From: Paraburkholderia sp. PGU19
GTDB taxonomy: Bacteria; Pseudomonadota; Gammaproteobacteria; Burkholderiales; Burkholderiaceae
Direction: 5' to 3'
Assembly: GCF_013426915.1 (NCBI RefSeq)
Contig: NZ_AP023179.1
Span: forward strand, 2,790,001 to 2,854,000
Length of the DNA stretch: 64,000 nt
Positions 47,532-56,748 of this stretch are shown in pieces (the first letter of the stretch is position 1; each line of letters begins with the position of its first letter). A model generated the notes under the pieces. That model saw nothing but the letters and a program-made list of their open reading frames with translations, did not search any database and was not told where the DNA came from. The position numbers were made by a program, and so were the translations under genes.

Positions 47532-48812
47532 CTATTGCACGAGAACGGGTACCATCGGCCCGATGCCAGCGGACGTGCTTCCCGGGATGCCCTGTGTTGC
47601 GCAGGGCGAATCCGGAGCGCTCGCGTCACCGCGATACTCCAGCCAGATCGTGCCGCTGAGATAACTGCTGATGTTTTTCTCCATCGGATGAAGCATCAGC
47701 ACGCACGCCCATGACTTGATTGCCGATTTCTGGGTGCCACCCTGTAATGCACCGCAGTCGACCACCGGTACAAGCGCCAGCCGCCGGTCGGAGCCATTGT
47801 CGTAACCGCCTGTTTTATATTTGTTGAGGACCAGATTCGTCCCCTGGTAAGCGTTGCGACCCGGCCGCTGGTTGTCGCGGAAATCTGGGAATACATTCGA
47901 GCCCGGCACCTGGTTTCCTTTAGCATCCTTTGTGGGCACGTAGGAGTAGCCGGTGAAATCCGGCACACCGGTGGGGGTGTCCGGCGGAACTTTGAACGGG
48001 TTCTGGTAAATCCCGAAACGGGTATTCCATGCGCCGTCTATGCTCTGGATGTTGCCAGTGTGGCCGACATTGGTACCGAGCGTTGGCAACGAGCACTGTC
48101 CTGAACCCGTGAGTAGCGCTTTCATGTCGGGCGTATTCTGAAACCCGCTGTTCGGATCGCTTGGATCAATAGGGTACGCGACCCACATGAAGTTACCGCT
48201 CAACTGTTGGTTACTGTCCGAGCCAATCTTGCTGGGCAACCATTGTCCAATCGCATAAGGGCTGCCTGCAGGAGGCTGGCAGACGCCAACGGGCAACGCG
48301 CACGTGGTCTGCGATTGCGTGGTGGACGCTACGGCCGTCGCGGCAACAGCCGACTGACCGAGCGTGGCATTGACCACCCGCATGAACCAGTTGGATATAC
48401 CAGCGCGCCTCACCGTACAGCGCACGAATCCGATCTTAGGCACATCCGACAATGCGTACGCGCTCTTGTTCAGATAGGAGCCGGCGAACTGCTTGCTGAA
48501 CGTGACATCGATGTTGGCCGACGCCACGTTCTCGCTCTGCAGCAACACCCGATTGGTCGACCCCACCGTCAACCCTGCCGCCTCGGGCGCATCGAGCGAC
48601 ACCGCCTTGGTCAGGTCACGTGCCGCTGCCAGTGCACAGGCGTCCGCGGCATTCGACAGTTCGCTCTTCGCAATGTAGAGCTTCCCCAGATCGAGTGCGA
48701 GCCCGGCGAAGCCGATCAGCACGGCGAGCGTCAGTGCGACGATGATCGCCACGATGCCGCGCTCGCCCCGCCGAGCCGCTCCACGCATACCGGAATGATT
48801 GACGCGATGCAT
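47532..48812 (-). CDS. tadG: Tad pilus assembly protein TadG
   Basis: The protein has 426 residues. ATG 48812 has GGGAG six bases upstream; an ATG five codons earlier is less well placed. The N-terminus has the TadG/TadE_N-like segment RGIVAIIVALTLAVLIGFAG, LALDLGKLYIAKSELSNAAD, and AACALAAARDLTKA-like sequence. The long periplasmic domain is Gly/Asn/Pro-rich with paired Cys. TadG-type proteins are minor components of the pilus machine. It lies ten bases before tadE. Confidence 0.88.
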   Translation of the reverse strand: MHRVNHSGMRGAARRGERGIVAIIVALTLAVLIGFAGLALDLGKLYIAKSELSNAADACALAAARDLTKAVSLDAPEAAGLTVGSTNRVLLQSENVASANIDVTFSKQFAGSYLNKSAYALSDVPKIGFVRCTVRRAGISNWFMRVVNATLGQSAVAATAVASTTQSQTTCALPVGVCQPPAGSPYAIGQWLPSKIGSDSNQQLSGNFMWVAYPIDPSDPNSGFQNTPDMKALLTGSGQCSLPTLGTNVGHTGNIQSIDGAWNTRFGIYQNPFKVPPDTPTGVPDFTGYSYVPTKDAKGNQVPGSNVFPDFRDNQRPGRNAYQGTNLVLNKYKTGGYDNGSDRRLALVPVVDCGALQGGTQKSAIKSWACVLMLHPMEKNISSYLSGTIWLEYRGDASAPDSPCATQGIPGSTSAGIGPMVPVLVQ

Positions 48813-48836
48813 GACGATCTCCCGCATTGGTTGCTT

Positions 48837-49139
48837 TTACCGGCCGCTGTTTCCGTTTCCTACACCGATGACGTATGCACCCTGTGTTGTGACGGGATGC
48901 GAGAAGGACTTGTCATACGTCGCCATCGCCGACGCAGCGGACTTGCCATCCATACCGTCTGGGGCATGTTCGCGTTCGCCGGCATGCGGATCGATGATTT
49001 GTGCCTGTGTGACTGCTTTCAGCGCCTGCCCGATGTGTGCGTCCCAGATGGGCGTGCTCGACATGCAGCCACCGAGTGCGATGCAGACCGGGACGATGAG
49101 CGCTGCCCGACGCGTGAAGGCAAAAGTTTCGAGTTTCAT
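48837..49139 (-). CDS. Tad-locus lipoprotein
   Basis: The protein has 100 residues from ATG 49139, chosen because AAGGGGA lies just upstream. FTRRAALIVPVCIALGGC is a lipoprotein signal with the lipobox LGGC. The mature part contains KAVTQAQIIDPHAGEREH and DGMDGKSAASAMATYDKSF, a motif set I associate with small lipoproteins next to the secretin in Burkholderia tad loci. It probably helps the secretin at the outer membrane, in the role CpaD or RcpB has elsewhere. Confidence 0.7.
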   Translation of the reverse strand: MKLETFAFTRRAALIVPVCIALGGCMSSTPIWDAHIGQALKAVTQAQIIDPHAGEREHAPDGMDGKSAASAMATYDKSFSHPVTTQGAYVIGVGNGNSGR

Positions 49140-49158
49140 GAGATTCCCCTTCATCAGA

Positions 49159-51306
49159 TCAGTGGTCCCGCGCCGGGCTCGACGCGTCGGCATTCAAGAC
49201 GTCCTGTTGAGCTACGCGCGCGGCAATCCTTCGGGCGGCACTTTCGATGCGCGCCGCGTTCCCGTCCGTCGTCGAGCTCTGCGCCGAAGACTGGGCGGAG
49301 CCCAGCGTGTTTGCCGGGAGCCCGTCAGTGCCGGACGCCGACGGCTGCGCAGACGTGTCCGACGTGGGCTGCGGCTCGTTCGGCGGCACGACCGCTGCAA
49401 CAGGCGCAGTAAGCGCCTGAGGCGTGGGTGTGGGTTGTTCCTGAGGTGCGGGAGCAGTTGCCTGGGGCACAGGAGCGGCTGCCTGAGGCGCGGGAGCAGC
49501 TGCTTCGGGCGCGGCCGCTGCCTGGACCGCAGGAACGGCTGCCTGGGGCACCGGAGCAGCTGGCTGGCGTGCCGGAGCGACTGCCTGGGGCGCAGGAGCA
49601 GACGACTGAGGCGCGGCGGGTGCCTGTGGCGCAGGAGCAGGAGCGGGCGACTGCGTCGGCTGCGCATCCGGCGAGGTGCCCACGGGCCTGCCTGGCGTCT
49701 TGCCGTGGTGACCTTCCATATTGCCCGTCGCATAGACTTCGGCCTCGTTCACGTGCGAGAAGCTGTCCGTCGGCAACGGATAGTTCGCGATCTGCATCGG
49801 CTTCACGAGGTGCGGCGTGATGACGAACACGAGTTCCGTCAAGTCCGCCTGGAAACTCGTGCTACGAAGCAACGCGCCGAGAACGGGCACTTCGCCCAGA
49901 CCGGGAACGGCTTTCAGCGCGCCCGTCACGTTGTTGCTCAACAGCCCGCCGATTGCGAACGACTCGCCATCGCGCATCTGGACAACCGTCGACGCACGAC
50001 GCGTGTTGATGAGCGGCAGGATCGAAACGCCCGACGAGCCGGAAGCCGATACCGTCACACCCGTGGGCGACAGCTCGGACACCTCAGGCGACACCTTCAG
50101 GCTGATCCGCCCTCCCGACAACACGGTCGGCGTGAACCTGAGCCCGACGCCGAACTCTTCCTCTTGCAGCGTGATGCTCGATACACCGTTGCCGCTGCTC
50201 TGCGGAATAGGAATGAAGATCTTGCCGCCCGAGAGGAACGTGGCTTCCTGGCCGCTGATCGTCACAAGGTTCGGCTCGGCGAGAATCTTGACGAGGTTGT
50301 CGGTCTTCTGCGCATCGACGGCGAGATTGAACGGACGGTTGTTGGCCTTGCTGACGGCCAGCGCGCTCGTCACGCCCGCGAGCAGGTTGCTCACCAGCGC
50401 CCCCGTCCAGGATCCGAAGCCGCCCTGGATGTTGACTGCCGCACCCAACTGGTTGATCAGCGACTTTGACACTTCGGCCACCTTGACTTCGAGCATCACC
50501 TGCTGCGGCGAGTCGACGGTCATCATGTTGATCACGGTGGCCGCATTGCTGTTGCTCGAACTCTGCTGACTCGAGCTCGACATCCCGTTGCCGTAATTCG
50601 CGGATGAGGCCTGCTTTTCCTGCGTCGGTTGCGAGTTCGCGAACGCCTGCGCGATCGTCATCGCCTGTTGCGCAGCGGGCGCACTCGACACGGCACCGGC
50701 CAGCACCAGGTTGCCGGCCGCCGTCGACGCACGGATGCCGCGCTCCTCGGGCATTAGCTGCGCGAGTGCCTGCTGCAAGCCATTCGCGTCCACATTGACG
50801 CTCACGTTGATCATCTGGCACGAGCCGCTCTTGCCTTGCACAATCATGTTGGTCGTGCCGACGGCCATCCCGACGACATAGAGCGTGCGGGGCGACACCA
50901 GCGCCGCCTGCGCGATCGTCGGATTGCCGAGCGTGCGGTTGCGCGCAGGCTCGAGCAGGGGCACGAGAACCGATTTGCCGACGGCCACGTTGACGGTCGA
51001 TTCGTCACGGATCTCGCCCGTGCAGCTCGGGCCGCGCAAAGGTAAAGGTCCGTTTGCGACACCAGCGGCACCCGCGGCGCCGGCTGGTACCCCTCCCATC
51101 GCGACCGTCATGGGCATCCCACCGCGCCCCCCTGGCAAGGGCGGAGTCGCGCCGCGCGCCGCCATCGCCGGATAGCCGATCGCTTCCTGCGCCTGGACAG
51201 TCTGCGTCCCGACGAGCCCGAAGCAGAGAATCGCGGCGAGCGCCTTGCGGCCCAATGAGTAGCGGTCTGTGTTGCTACCGCGCGAGAACCCCGATTTCGT
51301 TTTCAT
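49159..51306 (-). CDS. rcpA: Tad outer-membrane secretin RcpA/CpaC
   Basis: The protein has 715 residues. A signal peptide (ALAAILCFGLVGTQTVQA) is followed by an N-terminal domain (STVNVAVGKSVLVPLLEPAR, TNMIVQGKSGSCQMINVSV), a BON-like domain and the secretin domain (VMLEVKVAEVSKSLINQLG, LAEPNLVTISGQEATFLSG, RDGESFAIGGLLSNNVTGAL, VPVLGALLRSTSFQADLTEL). It forms the outer-membrane pore for the Flp pilus. From about residue 545 a tail of about 170 residues is made almost only of Pro, Ala and Gln, which is unusual for the family. Confidence 0.93.
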   Translation of the reverse strand: MKTKSGFSRGSNTDRYSLGRKALAAILCFGLVGTQTVQAQEAIGYPAMAARGATPPLPGGRGGMPMTVAMGGVPAGAAGAAGVANGPLPLRGPSCTGEIRDESTVNVAVGKSVLVPLLEPARNRTLGNPTIAQAALVSPRTLYVVGMAVGTTNMIVQGKSGSCQMINVSVNVDANGLQQALAQLMPEERGIRASTAAGNLVLAGAVSSAPAAQQAMTIAQAFANSQPTQEKQASSANYGNGMSSSSQQSSSNSNAATVINMMTVDSPQQVMLEVKVAEVSKSLINQLGAAVNIQGGFGSWTGALVSNLLAGVTSALAVSKANNRPFNLAVDAQKTDNLVKILAEPNLVTISGQEATFLSGGKIFIPIPQSSGNGVSSITLQEEEFGVGLRFTPTVLSGGRISLKVSPEVSELSPTGVTVSASGSSGVSILPLINTRRASTVVQMRDGESFAIGGLLSNNVTGALKAVPGLGEVPVLGALLRSTSFQADLTELVFVITPHLVKPMQIANYPLPTDSFSHVNEAEVYATGNMEGHHGKTPGRPVGTSPDAQPTQSPAPAPAPQAPAAPQSSAPAPQAVAPARQPAAPVPQAAVPAVQAAAAPEAAAPAPQAAAPVPQATAPAPQEQPTPTPQALTAPVAAVVPPNEPQPTSDTSAQPSASGTDGLPANTLGSAQSSAQSSTTDGNAARIESAARRIAARVAQQDVLNADASSPARDH

Positions 51307-51404
51307 TTGGTCATGCTCCCCTTACCCGATATCTGCAAGTCGACACTTGCGTTTATGCCTTGTTGTGCCTCGCCCGGCGCCCCCGACAGTGGCTGCGCAA
51401 CCGG

Positions 51405-52250
51405 TTAGAAGCATTCGACACTGCCCATCACACCCGACAGGACGCCGATGCAGTCGCGCGGCGCGGCGGGACGCGCTGCGTAGTGCGTGCGCACGCGGTG
51501 TACGGGCGCCGAGGGTGCCGACGCAGCCACGGGCGCTTGCGTGCCGAGGAGGGTGAACTTCGTTGCGCCGTCCGTCGCCAGCGTGGCGGTGTCGACCTGA
51601 TTGCGCAGCACGAGAGACAGCGTGCCGACGCTGCGCGCCAGATCAAGCTTCTCTGCCTGGTCGGGCGTGACTTCGAGCGTGACAGCATTGACGACTTTGG
51701 GCTTCGTCTCGTCGCGGCCGACTTCCTGCGCGACGGCCAGCACCAGGATCTTTTCGAGCACGATCTTGGAGATGCTGTCGTCCTTGTTCGAGCCCTTGCT
51801 GCTGGCGTTCTCCTGCTGCGTGCTCACGATGATGTCGACGTAGTTGCCAGGCAACGCGAAACCCGCCACGCCGATCACGTCGTTGACGCGCACGGTGATC
51901 GCGCGCCGCCCCTCTGAGATCACCGCCGACAGACCGCCCACCGTGCCAACGGGCGTGAGCTTGCCATCGAGGATCGGCTCGCCGCGCAGCACGCTGTTTT
52001 TCATCACGCGCCCGTCGAGTTTCTGCGCCTCGGTGAACGCGCCGGGCGGAACGCTGCCCGACGGCCAGTCGATCATCTTGATGAATTCAGGATTCAGTCG
52101 CTGTCCGAGATTGATGTCGACGGCCGCAACGGCGACCTTGGCCGTCATGCCCGACGATCGTTCCACCAGCCAACGCGATGCCATGGCCACTGCACCAAGG
52201 CCGGCCACCGCGGCGACCAGCAGCATCACTAAAGCGCGTATGTTCTTCAT
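51405..52250 (-). CDS. rcpC: Tad pilus assembly protein RcpC/CpaB
   Basis: The protein has 281 residues. One N-terminal membrane segment (ALVMLLVAAVAGLGAVAMAS) precedes a SAF domain (VAVAAVDINLGQRLNPEFIK) and the RcpC domain (AITVRVNDVIGVAGFALPGN, YVDIIVSTQQEN). It is thought to act in the periplasm with the secretin. GGGAGACTCAAC precedes the ATG. It lies between the AAA ATPase gene and rcpA. Confidence 0.92.
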   Translation of the reverse strand: MKNIRALVMLLVAAVAGLGAVAMASRWLVERSSGMTAKVAVAAVDINLGQRLNPEFIKMIDWPSGSVPPGAFTEAQKLDGRVMKNSVLRGEPILDGKLTPVGTVGGLSAVISEGRRAITVRVNDVIGVAGFALPGNYVDIIVSTQQENASSKGSNKDDSISKIVLEKILVLAVAQEVGRDETKPKVVNAVTLEVTPDQAEKLDLARSVGTLSLVLRNQVDTATLATDGATKFTLLGTQAPVAASAPSAPVHRVRTHYAARPAAPRDCIGVLSGVMGSVECF

Positions 52251-52312
52251 GTTGAGTCTCCCGAGACCTGACCTGTTTCCTGATTAGGGCTTCCGGCCGT
52301 TTAACCGGTCCA

Positions 52313-53740
52313 TTAACCGGCCGCTGATTTTTTTGCGCCCCGCTCCGCGGCGCCTTGCTGTTGCGGCGGCGGGGCGTCGTGCTCGCCGGCGACCGCGAAA
52401 TAGGCGTTCCACGCGCGCAGCAGATTCGTCGCATTTGCAACGGGTGGCTGATCCAGATACTTCGCGTTGGCCAGCACGATGCGCAGAACGTCGCCCGGAT
52501 AGCAGGCAAGCAATGGCCGACCCGACGTCATGTGCAGGTGATGAACGAGGTATTCGAAGGCATCGTCGTCCGAAACGACGGCGAGATCTTCGCAGCGGCG
52601 CTGGTACACGGCGCGATACTCCGCGACGTCGAGCGCGCCGACATACAGCTTGCAGCCGAGGCGCCGGAAGAAGGCCTCGTCGCCCAGATCCCCCGGCGCG
52701 AAGTTGCTCGAAAACGCGACCCAGACGTCGAACGGAAGCGAGAAGCGCAGGCCCGTATGCAAGGTCAGCATGTCGCGGCCGCGGTCGAACGGCACGATCC
52801 AGCGATTGAGTAGTTCAGCCGGCTCAACACGCTGACGGCCAAGGTCGTCGACCACATACAGACCGCCGTTGGCTTTCACGTGCGGCGGCGCCTGATAGAA
52901 GCCGCTTGACGCGTCGTAGCGCAACTCGAGCATGTCGAGTGTCAGTTCGCCGCCCGACACGACCGTCGGCCGGCGGCAAAGCTGCCAGCGAGCATCGGTG
53001 GGCGCGGCCAGCACGGAGTCCTTCGCAGCGCTCGTGACGGGCTCGTGGATCAGTGGATCGAAAATCTGGATCACCTCGTTCTCGACCGCGATTGCGTAGG
53101 GCACGGCGACACGGCCGGGCAACAGCCTGCCCAATCGCTCGGCCAGCGAAGTTTTTCCGCTTCCCGGCGGGCCGAAGAAGATCACCGGCTTGCCGCTGTT
53201 CACCGCGCCACCGATATCGTCGAGCAACGTCGTCCTCACGATCAGGCCGGCGAAGGCCGCGCGCACCTGGTTGCGTGTTACGTGCATCCGGCGCACCGAT
53301 TGCCGCTGCAGCATCGCTTCATACGATGCGAGCGACACGGGCGCCGGACCAACGTACCGGCAGCGGCTCATGAATTCGGATGCGCGCTGGCGGCCGCCTT
53401 CCGTCAGTTGCAGTTCGACATCGAGGTCGGTGGCGCCGCGCCGGACGATTTCGAGAATCCGTTCCCGCACGCCAAACGACACGACGCTATCGAGCACAAC
53501 AGCGCCCAGCTTGAGCCGCTGCATCAGTTGGGACAGCGACACCTTGCCCATCACGAATGTGGATTTGGCAACGAGTTCAAGAAGCAGGTTCTGGTCGAGG
53601 CCCGTTTCGGCGATGGTCCGCGGCGCGCGCTCCAGCATGCCCGCGTCGGCATGCTCCCCGTCGGCGCGTGCGCGGCTTGCGTCATGCAAGCGCGTCACGT
53701 CGGCCGACGCCTGCGGCGCCGTCTGTTGTTCGTCTATCAC
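52313..53740 (-). CDS. AAA ATPase of the Tad locus
   Basis: The protein has 475 residues and starts with GTG after GGGGGTACAAC. The N-terminal part (about 190 residues) is helical and includes TFVMGKVSLSQLMQRLKLG. The ATPase part has Walker A FFGPPGSGKTSLA (Lys near 197), Walker B LYVVDDLG and a sensor-type Asn in VAFSSNFAPGDLGDEAFFRR. It is not TadA- or TadZ-like. Its position between tadV and rcpC suggests a remodelling or regulatory role in pilus assembly. It is found in some Burkholderiales tad loci, but its function is not established as far as I know. Confidence 0.75.
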   Translation of the reverse strand: MIDEQQTAPQASADVTRLHDASRARADGEHADAGMLERAPRTIAETGLDQNLLLELVAKSTFVMGKVSLSQLMQRLKLGAVVLDSVVSFGVRERILEIVRRGATDLDVELQLTEGGRQRASEFMSRCRYVGPAPVSLASYEAMLQRQSVRRMHVTRNQVRAAFAGLIVRTTLLDDIGGAVNSGKPVIFFGPPGSGKTSLAERLGRLLPGRVAVPYAIAVENEVIQIFDPLIHEPVTSAAKDSVLAAPTDARWQLCRRPTVVSGGELTLDMLELRYDASSGFYQAPPHVKANGGLYVVDDLGRQRVEPAELLNRWIVPFDRGRDMLTLHTGLRFSLPFDVWVAFSSNFAPGDLGDEAFFRRLGCKLYVGALDVAEYRAVYQRRCEDLAVVSDDDAFEYLVHHLHMTSGRPLLACYPGDVLRIVLANAKYLDQPPVANATNLLRAWNAYFAVAGEHDAPPPQQQGAAERGAKKSAAG

Positions 53741-53873
53741 GTTGTACCCCCGTGGGGTCCCCTGGACCCGCGTATTGTGCGAAAGGTCTGTTACCTGCTT
53801 CGTGCTGCCCCTCGACGTGGGCTCTCTTCCTGATGTGAATCTTTTATGCGAATCCTTTGTGTATCCCCGCTCG

Positions 53874-54421
53874 TCAGACGATGCCGTGTCCCGCGCGCAG
53901 GATCATGATGCTCAACGTACCCATCGCAATGGCCACGCCGTAAGGCAGTGAACCGACGGAGGGCAATGCGGCGCCCTTTCCTTCTTCGACCATCCCGCCG
54001 TCCTGACCGCCCTTCGAATGCAGGATCGCCAGCATGTTGGCCCCTGCCGATTTCAACGAGCGCTTGAACAAGATGACTGCGAGCGCCCAGATGCCACCCA
54101 GGGTGCAAGTCACCAGCACAATCTCGAACGCCAGCTCCGGCCCGACGAACGCGCCCACCATCGCCATCAGCTTCACGTCGCCCGCCCCATGCCGCGCAGC
54201 AGATAGAGCGGAAAAAACAGGCAACCACCCGTCAGTAGACCGAGCCCCCACGACGTGTACCCCTGAGCCGCACCTTGCAGCCACCACTGCAACGCGAGCG
54301 CCAGCGTCAGCCCCATCACCACCAGCCAGTTAGGAATGCGGCGCGAATGCAGATCCCAACCCGCTGCCACCGCCAGCAAAAGCAGCAGACAGATGCCGAC
54401 TGGAAATTCGAAAGCGTTCAT
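53874..54421 (-). pseudogene. tadV: Prepilin peptidase TadV/CpaA, frameshifted
   Basis: This A24 aspartic peptidase should process the Flp and TadE-like prepilins in the inner membrane. The first 80 codons (FPVGICLLLLLAVAAGWDLH with the first catalytic Asp, SRRIPNWLVVMGLTLALA) end at the sequence encoding LLRGMG. The continuation AGDVKLMAMVGAFVGPELAF, with the second catalytic Asp in GxGD, is in another frame from about 54184 and runs to 53874. One base is missing in a G/C run (GGGGCGGGC against the expected GGCGCGGGC). It is either a true inactivation or a sequencing error. Confidence 0.75.
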
Positions 54422-54501
54422 GTCGTTTCCCCCGTTTATGCTGCGGCATACTCACGTCGACCCGCGATGATGGGTCCTTGCGTGTTGCGTGGCTTGCTTT
54501 T

Positions 54502-54690
54502 TTAAGGCACCACGACGGCGCCGAACCAGTTACCGATGCCGGTGAAAAACAGGCCGAGTTGTCCGCCCAAGGCTGTCGCGCCAGTGATAATGCTGATAGC
54601 GAGCAGGCCTGCGAGCAGGCCATATTCAATCGACGTAACACCGTCCTCTTCATGCGCGAAGGCATGGGCCAGGTCGAGTTCTCCATTCAT
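54502..54690 (-). CDS. flp: Flp pilin (first paralogue)
   Basis: The protein has 62 residues from ATG 54690. The prepilin motif EEDGVTSIEYGLLAGLLAIS has the cleavage-site Gly, the Glu-Tyr pair and the hydrophobic helix of Flp/Fap pilins. The C-terminus is short (GNWFGAVVVP). GGGGGAAAAGTG precedes the start. It lies downstream of the second pilin gene and upstream of tadV. Its leader should be removed by the TadV peptidase. Confidence 0.9.
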   Translation of the reverse strand: MNGELDLAHAFAHEEDGVTSIEYGLLAGLLAISIITGATALGGQLGLFFTGIGNWFGAVVVP

Positions 54691-54800
54691 CACTTTTCCC
54701 CCAAAGGCGCTTGTTTTTTTCACCCTTCCCTCGCGTGGCGATGGCGAGGCTGCCAAGCGTGAAAACCCGGCAGCCCTCGCCATGCAAGTTGCGTCGCTTG

Positions 54801-54983
54801 CTACGCTGCGTTGCCCAGCGTGGTCGAAATGTTGGTGAACATGGTATTGAGGTTGGTGCCGACAAGCGTTGCGCCACCGATAATGGCCACCGCGATCAAC
54901 GCAGCCAGCAGGCCATATTCGATCGCCGTCACACCATCTTCTTCACAGGCAAAGGCACGGATCAGGTCGAGAGTTTTCTGCAT
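54801..54983 (-). CDS. flp: Flp pilin (second paralogue, first gene of the operon)
   Basis: The protein has 60 residues. CEEDGVTAIEYGLLAALIAV is the Flp/Fap motif with Gly, Glu-Tyr and the hydrophobic helix, ending LNTMFTNISTTLGNAA. AAGGAGCTTCAAA before ATG 54983 is a very strong ribosome binding site, fitting the high expression of a major pilin. It is the first gene of the tad locus, with the presumed promoter in the 600 bases upstream. Confidence 0.93.
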   Translation of the reverse strand: MQKTLDLIRAFACEEDGVTAIEYGLLAALIAVAIIGGATLVGTNLNTMFTNISTTLGNAA

Positions 54984-55061
54984 TTTGAAGCTCCTTAAAA
55001 AAAGTTGTTTTACTCAGGTACGCTAAACATGCCCGCTGCGGGACCGAGCATTGGTGAAGGC

Positions 55062-55077
55062 TGCAACTGCACAGCCG
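55062..55077 (-). promoter_or_regulatory. Possible sigma-54 promoter before the pilin genes
   Basis: On the minus strand CGGCTGTGCAGTTGCA places GG and GC ten bases apart with a TTGCA -12 element, close to the sigma-54 pattern TGGCAC-N5-TTGCA. The -24 half is imperfect. It would start transcription about 65 bases before the first pilin ATG. One weak match in high-GC DNA is suggestive only. Confidence 0.3.
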
Positions 55078-56566
55078 GTTTTGGCCGGGACTACCGGTTC
55101 GGTGCTGAAGCACGTCGTTATGATTCGCCGCGCCCCAGCCCGCCCCTCCCCAACGCCACTTACTTGCGAAACTGCAACAACGGTCCGGCGTGTCGTCGCA
55201 GTTCCTTGACCTTCGCCACTATCGACAGTCGAAACCGCCAAGTGTCGAAGTCTTCCGGCGCCGCAGAACCGCCCCCCGTCAGTGTCCTGCCGCGCCCGAA
55301 ACCCGGGATGCGTCTACCGCCAAAGCAACGCGTCACCGTTGCGGGCATCTATAGCCAGAACGGTGCCATGTACGCCGAAAGCCTTGCTGGGATTAGTTCA
55401 TTCAGCCAAAAGAACGATGTCTCGATCCAACTATGCTGGAGAATGTTTCATAAGTGATAATTTGCGGGGTGGGAGCGTTCGTGGTTCGCGCAGACACGAA
55501 TGTGAGGAGGCGAACAGAAAATGTATGAGGAAACCGTCACGTGGAATTGGGCGCAATGGCCCATCCCAAGGTAATTCAAGGCACCGCAAGACATGCCCAA
55601 CTATCGGGAGCATGGACTCGTCACAACAAAATCCGCGTAATCGCGAGGCGCCTGAACGTCACAAATTGTTACACATCCGAAACACGAATTTACCGGTAAA
55701 AAGCCCGCCGGAAACTCTCAAGCGCGAGAACGACCGGTAGAAACTACTCGGCCGAGACCGAGAAAGTTCCTTCATATGGCTGATTTGGCTAGGTTTAGAC
55801 TGATGAATACCCTAATTTTTGGACTCACCTGCGCTACCCGGGCGTCACCGTCACATTCCGTTACAACCATGAAACATCAGTGGTAATCATTGCTTGTCCG
55901 GACGGAAGGCTCGCGATGGAGCGCGGCGAATTTGCTGGAGCGTCGACCGTCCGCCGCTTCGCTTCCCGGTATCCGGAAGAAACCGATGGCTCGACCGACA
56001 AAGCGCGGGCGGGCGGCATGATGCGGTTCCTGGTGCAACGTCGGTTCACTACGAAGCTTGGGAGATCACGATTGTGTGGCTCGCTCCCAATCTGCCGGCG
56101 GCGTCTCTAAGCGGCTCTCGGATTGGCCCATCGGAATTTCTTGCCGTCGATATCCACGGCTTTGTTGTTACTTGGACAGTCGGTTCCTGATGGCCGCTGT
56201 CGCTAGCGTCGCGCCTGCGTCTGGCAGGATAGACAGCAGGCCATCGAGACGGGCGACGATGGCCGGAGTCTTGATACGCTGCGCCGGGAATAGGACTGAC
56301 TTTGCAAAAGTCGATTCGGCACGAGACGAGGAACTGCTTCCGCAGGAATCGGCAGCACGCACGTGCGCCATGCTGTCCCCCTTTAAGACCCATAAACGGA
56401 ATCGCCCTCGGCGCGCCAACCACCGTGCCCTGCGTGCGCTGGAGGATCTAAGAGCATTACAACGAGGCATTCCGATGTTGCTGCTGAACTTAGCACTGTG
56501 CACTCCGTGTTGTTACCGCTTTAGATAATCACAAGTCCAACACAAGCTAATAACGGGGATCACATC
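55078..56566. other. Long region without a recognisable gene
   Basis: About 1.5 kb. Several frames are open on both strands, but none has a recognisable family or start signal, and composition is Arg/Ser/Gly-rich as in shadow translation. It may hold decayed genes beyond recognition. Confidence 0.4.
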
Positions 56567-56734
56567 ATGTCCGCCAGGACCGCCAAGCAGCTCATTTCGC
56601 TCGTTGTGCCGCTCTACAACGAAAGCGATGTCATTCAGCGTTTTTTTGCGTGTGTCACTCCGCTACTCGAAGCGATCGATAGCATTCGCTTCGAAAGCGT
56701 GTTCGTCAACGACGGCAGCGGCGACGGTCGATAG
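56567..56734 (+). pseudogene. Family 2 glycosyltransferase, N-terminal fragment
   Basis: The start has GGGG nine bases upstream. ISLVVPLYNESDVIQRFFAC and SVFVNDGSGDG are the beginning of a GtrB/dolichol-phosphate-mannose-synthase-like GT2, with the nucleotide-binding Asp in NDGSGD. After 55 codons a TAG follows and unrelated membrane-protein sequence begins, so the remaining 250 or more residues are deleted. It is non-functional as it stands. Confidence 0.65.
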
Positions 56735-56748
56735 GTGGCACATTGGAA

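Noticed and set aside
48207..50469. Long plus frames opposite tadG and rcpA
   Set aside because: Antisense to well-supported pilus genes; the Arg/Gly repeats come from the Pro/Ala tail of the secretin.
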